This document shows, one piece after another, positions 56,839 through 64,000 of a DNA stretch of 64,000 nucleotides. The notes beneath the pieces were generated by a model. That model worked only from the letters and a program-made list of their open reading frames with translations, did no database searches and was not told the origin of the DNA. Position 1 is the stretch's first letter; every line of letters begins with the position of its first letter. Source of the stretch: Tetrapyrgos nigripes (Eukaryota; Basidiomycota; Agaricomycetes; Agaricales; Campanellaceae); the NCBI GenBank assembly GCA_013368315.1, contig JAACJM010000029.1, forward strand, positions 434,001-498,000. The letters are read 5' to 3'. Position numbers and translations under genes: made by a program.

Positions 56839-59798
56839 ATGTCTTCGCCGCCGCCGCCCCTTCCTCCTGTTCCACTAGCACTACAGACCGGAACTCCTCC
56901 TCCTCCTCCCCCAGGCTACTCTGCTGGTACTCAGCCCCATTTCGAGGATCCTTTACCTGCTCCAAATCCCCATAGACTCCAACCAGATCTGCCTGCAAAC
57001 GTGTGTCACAACTCCCACAGTCTTTTCGTGTACTAACGGCTCTCTAGATGGCAAGCAATTTAGACGAACAACTCTACGCTCAGTCTTTCCGTGGTCCTTC
57101 TCCCGGCCCACCTCCACCTCATGCCGGCTATAATCCCGGCGGTTTCTCATTACCCAATCCTGGTGTTCCTCCCTCCCGTTCTCCTCAACCAAACGCAAAT
57201 TGGAGTCCCTGGGCATCACCACCTCCGGGCGCCGCATCACCTCAGATAAACAACTATTCTTCTCCACCTCCCTTCCCCAGCTCGTCACCCAGCAATCACT
57301 TGGTGCAAGGCATGGCAGGACTCACCTTTAATAACAATGACACAAATCTTCATAATCCCTATGACGGCCCTCGTTACTCATCTCCTGCACCTCCCTCCTA
57401 TGGTGCCCCAAAAACTGGCACATCCAGTCCAACCCCTTCAGGTGCTCCGCCATCGTTGACTGCACCTATCCCTACCATCCCATCATTATCCCAAGCGATG
57501 GCTATCGTTCAAAATACCTCCCATGATCCAGCACTCAAGGTAACATGGTGTCGAGACGTGTTATTCCTCGTCGACCGTGCACACGCTACTGCCACTGGAG
57601 TTTCGCCCGGTTCAGAACCACCTGCTGGACCGGTTATGCTGGAAGATCCGCAGCTCAATAAACTCGCACAGGTTGCCGTTCCAATCATCCTCCAAATCGC
57701 CAATGGTGCTTCGGCTTATCCTGGAGGCACGGGTATGCCGCCTCATGTCGCCGAGGCGCTTTATCATCGAGCGTGTTTGACTTCATCTGGCGCTTTCCCC
57801 GAGCACATCCGGCAAAATCCTAGAGCTGCGTTTAGGGACTTTGAGACCAGCGCGCGTGCTGGTTTCGGACGAGCCTGGTTCAGGATTGGGAGGGATTATG
57901 AAGGCTTTGGCGATTTGGCTCATGCCAAGGAATGTTTCGAGAGAGGTTGCAAGGCGGCGGATAAGCCTGGTGTTGGTGGTATTACCGTTCCCGACGGAAA
58001 AGGAGTCGGCAGTTGTTTGTATAGGATGGGAATGGCGCATTTGCTGGGTCAACTCGGCTTGCCCGTATCTGTTGAGGCGGCACTGCCTCTTTTACAGAAA
58101 GCGGCGACACACTCGACTATCGAGTCACCTCAGCCAGCATACGTCTATGCCCTCTTGCTCCTTGGAGAATTCACTCAAGCGAACGTGTCACCCGCCCTCT
58201 TCATCCAGCTCCAGCTCTTATCTCCTCATCTCCTCCATCTTCCTCATACAAATCCTTCAGCTCCTCATCCTGGCATCCTCCAAGAATCCAAGGTACATAT
58301 GGAGCGATCAGCCTTCCTCCACTTCGCACCAGCGCAGTACAAGCTAGGGCACGCCTACGAGTTCGCGACACCACCTTGGGACTTTGATGCGTTGATGAGT
58401 GTTGAATGGTACTCGAGAGCTAGTCAACAAGGAGAGAGCGAAGCGGATATGGCGTTGAGTAAATGGTTCTTATGTGGCAGTAAAGTCGGAGATGGAAGTG
58501 AGTCCATTTTCGTCTGTCATTCGTCGTCGACTAAAGGCATTTCCCTTTCCTTCCAGGTGACGCTCCAGAGGCAGGTGGTTTCGATAAGGACGAGAAACTT
58601 GCTCGAGTTTTTGCGGAGAAGGCTGCGAAGAAAGGCTTGCCTAGTGCAGAGTTTGCGATGGGATATTATTTGGAGGTGGGAATTGGTGGACCAAAGGACG
58701 TCACAGAGGCTAGGGCTTGGTATATCAAGGTTCGTGTCTCAGTCCAAACGTTGGTTCCTTGTTTTTTCCCCCTTCTACATCGGTCTTCGCTGGCGTGGCG
58801 TCGTTGGGTTAAGTTCTGCGTCTTCTTTCTTTTTCGTTGACGTGGATGTGAGCGGAGGGGTGCAGGAATGACAGCTGCCTCGTACCCTTTATATGTTATC
58901 CACTGGTCCCTTGCGGAAGGGAACACACCGGATCAGGCACGGCTTCATATCGCCGTCGATTTCATTCTCGACGAAGCTCAACTACATTTTGCTCTCGTTT
59001 CATTCTACCTGTCTCTGATCTCTGGGGTTCATATCTTTCTGACCTCGTCTCGTTATATAGGCTCGTGACCATGGAAACACCGACGCTGCTGATCGACTCA
59101 ATGCCCTGTCCGCCTCAAACCCGCAAGCGTTATCGCGAGCGGAACATGATACCATCACGGAAAGCAAACTTGTCCGTACCAGAACTCAAGCGAAGCAGAG
59201 GAGTGAGGCGCAAAAGGTCAAGGACGGATGGCAAGCAGCTCAGGTTGCACAAGCAGGAAGTGGTAGACGGAGAGATGGAAATCAAGTTGTTGACCTGATT
59301 AGAAAGAACACGTTGGAAGGAAGAGGGTATGGAGGTGGACGGGCGGCTTATGACCCTCATGGGCATGGCAGGCATATGACGGAACCTGGTCACCAACCCG
59401 GACATAACGGTGCGATAACCAATAGTCCAGGAAGCTCACCGAGGATGGGTAGCGTGCCTGTTCCTGGAAACACTACAGGAGTGGGTCTAAGGCCAGGAAG
59501 GGACACCCGGGCTTATCCCACTGCAAATCGGTACACATTGACGGATCCTGGTTCAACGGGTCCACCCCCGGAGGTTGGTCGGCAGTCCAGTCCATCTGGC
59601 AACTCTGCGAGACCGTCGGGAAGACCTGGAATGGGTGGAAGAGCGGTTAGCGGAGGAACCGGGTACAGTGGTCATTCATCTCCAGCACCTTCAGGACCAA
59701 CACCTTCAGCTTCACCCAAACCATCTGGCCCGCAAACGTTTGCGGAGATGGGTTTCACGGGTGCTCGAGCGCAGGATAAAGATTGTGTCATCATGTGA
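56839..59798 (+). CDS. Chs4/Skt5-like chitin synthase activator (Sel1 repeats, CaaX)
   Basis: Exons 56839-57000, 57048-58497, 58557-58729 and 59061-59798 give 840 aa. The first 200 residues are Pro/Ser-rich and disordered. Residues about 215-640 carry Sel1-like repeats, for example HVAEALYHRACLTSSGAFPE, AGFGRAWFRIGRDYEGFGDL, APAQYKLGHAYEFA and SAEFAMGYYLEVGIGGPKDV. After a basic coiled stretch and a Ser/Pro/Gly tail, the protein ends CVIM, a farnesylation box. This layout is that of yeast Skt5/Chs4, which activates and localises chitin synthase III at the neck or septum. The third intron (58730-59060) is 331 bp, far longer than the others, yet exon 4 continues the repeat exactly (WYIK then ARDHGNTDAADRL). 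Confidence 0.88.
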
Positions 59799-61120
59799 AC
59801 GCATAACCAATGGACCTCAATTGTTCTCGTCTTGTTCTCTGCTATACGTAGCTGTCATCTCATTTGTAATTTGTTTTCCTCATTTCAGTTAGACATGAGC
59901 ATTTCTGCATACTTCGGACTAAGTACTGATTACAATTGCTTTCTTTAATTGTTGGATACGCTAGCTAGGTTCTGAATATTGTTTACGACGCAGTTGTATT
60001 TATTTCATTGGGAAGGGTGCCACTGCAAAATGTAAGTTATTATGAGGCTCATTTCCCTCAACAATATCTGCATATCTATTGCAATTGAGAATACTGTAAT
60101 CTTCTGTAGGGAGGAAACCGTCACACATAGCCATTGACCCCAGATAGCGTGACGGTCAGTGCTCAGGGAGGCCTGGTTTCCTGGTTTGAGGTGTGACAGG
60201 CCAGAAAATGCGAAAAATCTCTATTAAAATCTCTGCATGTCAATGATACAAATTAAAGGAAAATGAACTACCTAGACTTCTATTCAGGCAGTGGAAGATA
60301 AGCAGTAGGAAGAATGGCCATCATCATTGTAAGACAGGAAATCCATGAATGTTGGCCATCAAATCATGCATTTGAAGTACTGTAGAGTTTCAACCAAGTG
60401 TTCAGTAAGGATAATGTGTGACACTTTTTTGCCACAGTTCACTGAGTTCAGTCCCAAAATTTGGATGTGACACCTCCCAAAAGTAGTTCATTTTTGACAG
60501 TTCATTCTGAATTTTGGGACCTCCATGGTGCTCAAATCAGGCCAAATAGAGGTAATAGTGAAAGTATTCTTTAAACAAGCACATTTCTGAGATAATTGGG
60601 TGCAAAGTGCAAAGTTTTTAGGCTTTGGAGGTGAAATTACCTAAAATAGACATACTGTCACCCAGTTCAGTGGCGGTTGTGATGTGTGATGAACTATGAA
60701 AAATGAACAATTCAGTCTTTGCTGCGATGCATGCAGAACATCTGAGTATTGGAAAGTCCAATTTGACTCCTAGTCCAAGTCCATGGCAGAGCTTCAGCCA
60801 CAAGAGCACATGATCTGCAGAGCTTGAAATGGACTTTTGCCATGTTGATCTTCTGCCTTCTTTCTTCATTACCATCTCTGTTGTTGTGCTCCCTCCTCCC
60901 TTCCTTGTGATACTGTAGCCTCTCCTTTCTTTCTCTCTCTCTCTCTCTCATGATGAAATACAACATCAAAGTGCCCAATCACACCTGCCATAAATGCAGT
61001 AACAGTAGCCTTGGGGTCTAGCTAGCCAAGGGTGGTAAGCAACCTTTAATGTACTTCATCTGAGTAAGTCTTGTTTTTGCCCATTTCCTTTGTTTTTACT
61101 AAAGGCATTTTCTGTAAACG
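59799..61120. other. Repeat-like intergenic DNA
   Basis: Contains a TTATGAGGCTC motif at about 60055 resembling Helitron-like 5' ends, repeated GTGTGACA motifs, and a (TC)n run at 60932-60949. No gene is supported. Confidence 0.4.
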
Positions 61121-61283
61121 TGTTGTTACGTTACACGATCACATGATCGTAATCTATCCTATATAAGCAGTCACATCACATCTTGTAACTTAATCTTTTA
61201 CTTTCATCTTTGAAATACGACGTGTTCTAGAGTAATCTTCCGTCTGTTCTCACTCCTCCGTCTCTTGTGTTTCTGGCGTTACA
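61121..61283 (+). mobile_element. Putative 5' LTR of a retroelement
   Basis: The segment starts TGTTGTTACG and ends GCGTTACA, with TATATAAG at 61160-61167. It precedes a gag frame by about 325 bp. The matching 3' LTR would lie beyond the window, so the borders are provisional. Confidence 0.4.
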
Positions 61284-61763
61284 GCCAGTTTCCACTTTTT
61301 TTTACTCTTTTTGTGCGTAGAGCCGCAAGGCGACGCGCACGTCGTTCTCGACAAACATTGCGTGAGTTTTTCATTCTCGCCGTTCCTGAATCCGTTCCCT
61401 TTCGCTTCCCAGAGCTACCTGCCATCGCTGTAATCAGATCCAGACATAGCGTTCTCGCCATTGTCCGTCTATAGTTGTATCTGCCTCTTACCTGTCTGTC
61501 TTGTTGTATCGCGTTAAATCCGTCTTCTACCTGTCTGTTTCATCATCTCGCGTATAACCGTCTTCAACCGTCTTTTGCATAACTGTCTTGTAACCGTCTC
61601 GCTGCCAATGTCTAATGCCCTTATTGATTTTAGGCGCACTAGGAGAAACGGGTTGGAAGAAACTGAAGCCAGCGGTGGACAGTCCCAGACTACCTCCTCC
61701 GCCCTAGAAGAGATCGAAGCTAACGCAGAAGAATCCCAGACTCCTTCCTCCGCGCTGCGACTG

Positions 61764-62372
61764 TCAAGAACAGGTTCAGATAGGGACTGAATGCCTCTCA
61801 GGCCACCACACAGGAACCAAAGACGAAGCAATAAGGCAAATAGATGGTATAGATGAGTAAGCCAGTACTGGGCCAGAGTCTACATAGTACTGAGGACAAT
61901 GCTGAGCAGTATGGATCAGAGGGACAGAAGTGGACAGACTGAGGAACTATCTACAAAGCCTTGGAGTATATATACAAAAGTGCGAAGGAGAACAAGATTA
62001 GATCAGCAGGTACTGATGGAAACAATCAAGGAATGATAATCAGGTATCTAAGTGATGTCAATATGTGTAACAGGTACAGATATGATCTGTCAATCAGAGA
62101 AATGATGCATCAAAGAAGATGGAAGCCATAGGTACAAGGAACATGATCTAGAACCAAAGAAGCGAAGAATGATGGAAGGGAGAAGAATGATGGAAGGGAG
62201 AAGAATGATGGAAGGGAGAAGAATGATGGAAGGGAGAAGAATGATGGAAGGGAGAAGAATGATGGAAGGGAGAAGAATGATGGAAGGGAGAAGAATGATG
62301 GAAGGGAGAAGAATGATGAAAGGAGAACAAAGAACAGGGTCTAGAAGCAAAGGCATGAAGGGATTCATGACA
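61764..62372. mobile_element. 609-bp insertion in gag
   Basis: GCGACTG flanks both ends (61757-61763, 62373-62379). Excision of the insert and one copy restores the gag frame (SALRL then PELPG). The insert has no obvious inverted ends. On the minus strand it begins TGTCATGAATCCC, so it may be a solo LTR. It contains the 18-bp minisatellite below. Confidence 0.65.
62165..62326. repeat. 18-bp minisatellite, nine units
   Basis: The unit AAGAATGATGGAAGGGAG is repeated nine times with almost no variation. Only the last unit diverges. Because 18 is a multiple of three, both strands give artificially open repetitive frames here. Confidence 0.95.
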
Positions 62373-64000
62373 GCGACTGCCTGAGCTTCCCGGTTCTTCC
62401 GACGAAGAGAACCCAACTGACGCTCCCAAACCTAAAACCGCCAAATCGCATATATCTCCCAAACCGTCTTCTTCGACTACTACCTCAACCAAGATTGATA
62501 GTTCTAAGAAACCTCGTTCCTCTTCCGCCGATTCTTCCTTGTCGTCATCGTCGTCGTCATCGTCTACATCCTCCATACGTGCCTTTCATCGTTCCTCCTG
62601 CATGTCGTCCAACACACATAACAGCTCTGATGTGTGGGTCAACGGTGGTCCCGGTAAACCTCCCAAGGTATTTGAGAGGAACCTCACCACCCAACAATAC
62701 TCCAACGTCCGTACCTCCATGCTGCGTTTCCTAGCCGCTCGAAAGACCCCCCTCATTGGTTTCACAACTCCAGAAGCTCGTGACCTTTATGCGGAGATCT
62801 GGACCCATGAGGACTCCATGAACTTCTTCTCTGTTAAGAGGGATGAGCTGCAAGAGGGCACGGCGGCGGATTTCGAGAACATCGTTCTCTCGCATGTTCT
62901 AGGAGTCAAATGGAAGGAGAATATCGAGCGCCTCATCACTGGTGCTAACTTGGCCAAGTTCAGAGACGAAGACTTCGGGCTCATGTTCAACACTCTCATG
63001 GCATACAACAAACTGCTCGAGGGCACGTCTCATCATATGAGCGAGGATAGTCTCCTCGTCGCCTTGCGTAATGCCATCGAACGCGTACCGGGTATGGGTC
63101 TCAGAGATTATCTCGAAGAGAAGAAGGTCCTCGACGTGGAAACCGGTCAGACTCTGAAGAAGTGGGTAGAAACCATCACCCTTCACAACGCCGAGTACCG
63201 CAAATTCAAGAAACCTGAGCGGGATCGTATAGAGCGTCTGGAGAGAGCTCTGAAGGCAGCTACCAACTCCAACTACTCGTCGTCGTCGTCTGGAAACCAG
63301 AACTCCTCATCGTCTCGCGACAATCGTCCTGCCCGTTCCTTTCCTTCGGCTACCGCTGTGGGTGCTGTCTTTCCGCCTGATCGGGCTCCCTTCATGTCCG
63401 AGGTTCGAGCTTATCCGGGTCAACTAGAGATATATAAGGCCATGCACATGTGTTTCAGTTGCAGAATTGCAAACGCCGACCACAAGGGTTCGAATTGTCC
63501 CACCAAAACCGTCACACCCCCTCTCACTGTTCCTAACCGTCCCTTGACCCAGGCCGACGTAAATTACGTCTCGCAAATCTGGAAAGATCATCAGCGACTG
63601 ATGTCTCTTAATGCAATCCTCAAACGTAACCCTGCCCCTGCAGTCGCTGCCGTCTCCTCCTCCTCTTCCGCAGTCATCGATGATGTAGACGCCTTCCTTG
63701 AGGAGGTAAGAGGTCATTCTCACCCTGTGTCCGCCGTCTTCGCTTCTGCACGTAACATTTCGGATGCGGATCTCTACTCGAACGCACACATTCGTCGTCG
63801 TTCTGCCTCTTGGCCGTCTCCCATGCACGTTCCAGGTCGTCGTAGTCGCCGTTCGGATCATTATGATGATTATGCGAACTCGCCTTCGCCTGACAACCGT
63901 CGTCGTCGTTATAGTCCTTCCCCTCGTCGTTGTCGTTCCCCCTCTGTCTCTCCTTCTCGTGCATCCCCTGTTGCTGCCTTGAACTATCAGAACGATGAGG

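Larger units (their letters stand above)
61608..64000 (+). pseudogene. Retroelement gag, interrupted and continuing past the window edge
   Basis: The ATG at 61608 opens a frame (MSNALIDFRRTRRNGLEETE) that is cut at 61763 by a 609-bp insertion and resumes in the same frame at 62380 (PELPGSSDEENPTDAPKP), staying open to base 64000. It has a Ser-rich spacer, a helical capsid-like region (QYSNVRTSMLRFLAARKTPL, then WKENIERLITGANLAKFRDE), and a zinc-knuckle variant CFSCRIANADHKGSNC (C-x2-C-x6-H-x4-C). An Arg/Ser-rich basic region follows. Length and order suit a Ty3/gypsy-type Gag, with pol expected downstream outside the window. Confidence 0.7.

Noticed and set aside
62165..62326. Possible CRISPR-like array
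   Set aside because: The units are directly adjacent with no spacers, in a eukaryotic genome.
62169..62384. Open frames on both strands built of repeated short peptides
   Set aside because: They arise from the 18-bp minisatellite, whose length is a multiple of three. There is no independent coding signal.

Overview
The window comes from a fungal nuclear genome. The best fit is a mushroom-forming basidiomycete (Agaricomycetes), though the species cannot be named from sequence alone. The evidence is many 47-70 bp GT-AG introns, exons as short as 5, 12 and 15 nt, a Chs4/Skt5 chitin-synthase activator ending in a CaaX box, a Lee1-type CCCH protein, a fungal PR-1/CAP secreted protein, and Ty3/gypsy, hAT and Helitron-like transposons. 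Nearly all genes are split, so the coordinates below come from hand-spliced reading frames whose phases were checked. No transcripts were available.

Layout. 1-1020: the 5' part of a BTB/POZ gene (minus strand) and a tRNA-Thr(CGU). 1.8-18.5 kb: a tandem array of minus-strand genes for small type I membrane proteins with a conserved C-terminal PPxY tail (three apparently coding copies and one wrecked copy), sharing duplicated 3' flanks. Nested transposons have invaded the array: a decayed Ty3/gypsy element that carries a DNA transposon with a MITE inside it, a 976 bp hAT MITE, Helitron-like elements, and a 4.2 kb element with about 200 bp terminal inverted repeats that itself contains a 1.6 kb LTR element. 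18.5-31 kb: gene-poor, repeat-rich DNA with large inverted repeats and tandem duplications. 31-34.6 kb: a complete CAP/PR-1 secreted-protein gene, a three-copy tandem repeat, and a zinc-finger/PHD gene interrupted by a second hAT MITE.

34.6-59.8 kb is the gene-rich half. It holds a conserved low-complexity protein with a charged RS/RD tail, an unresolved minus-strand gene ending in a PPxY-containing tail, a protein with two Rap1-type Myb domains, a small atypical kinase-like protein, a CCCH zinc-finger protein, a predicted GPI-anchored secreted protein, an inverted pair of EthD-family genes (one with a one-base deletion), and a Chs4/Skt5-like Sel1-repeat protein. 59.8-64 kb is again repeat DNA and ends in the 5' part of a retroelement whose gag frame runs off the window edge after a 609 bp insertion.

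The genes do not form one pathway. Several products act at the cell surface: the CAP protein, the GPI-type protein, the PPxY membrane family and the chitin-synthase activator. The PPxY tails suggest (inference) capture by WW-domain ubiquitin ligases of the Rsp5/Nedd4 type. The most unusual structure is the PPxY gene array and the transposons layered into it, which can be partly reconstructed because neighbouring paralogues act as empty-site controls.
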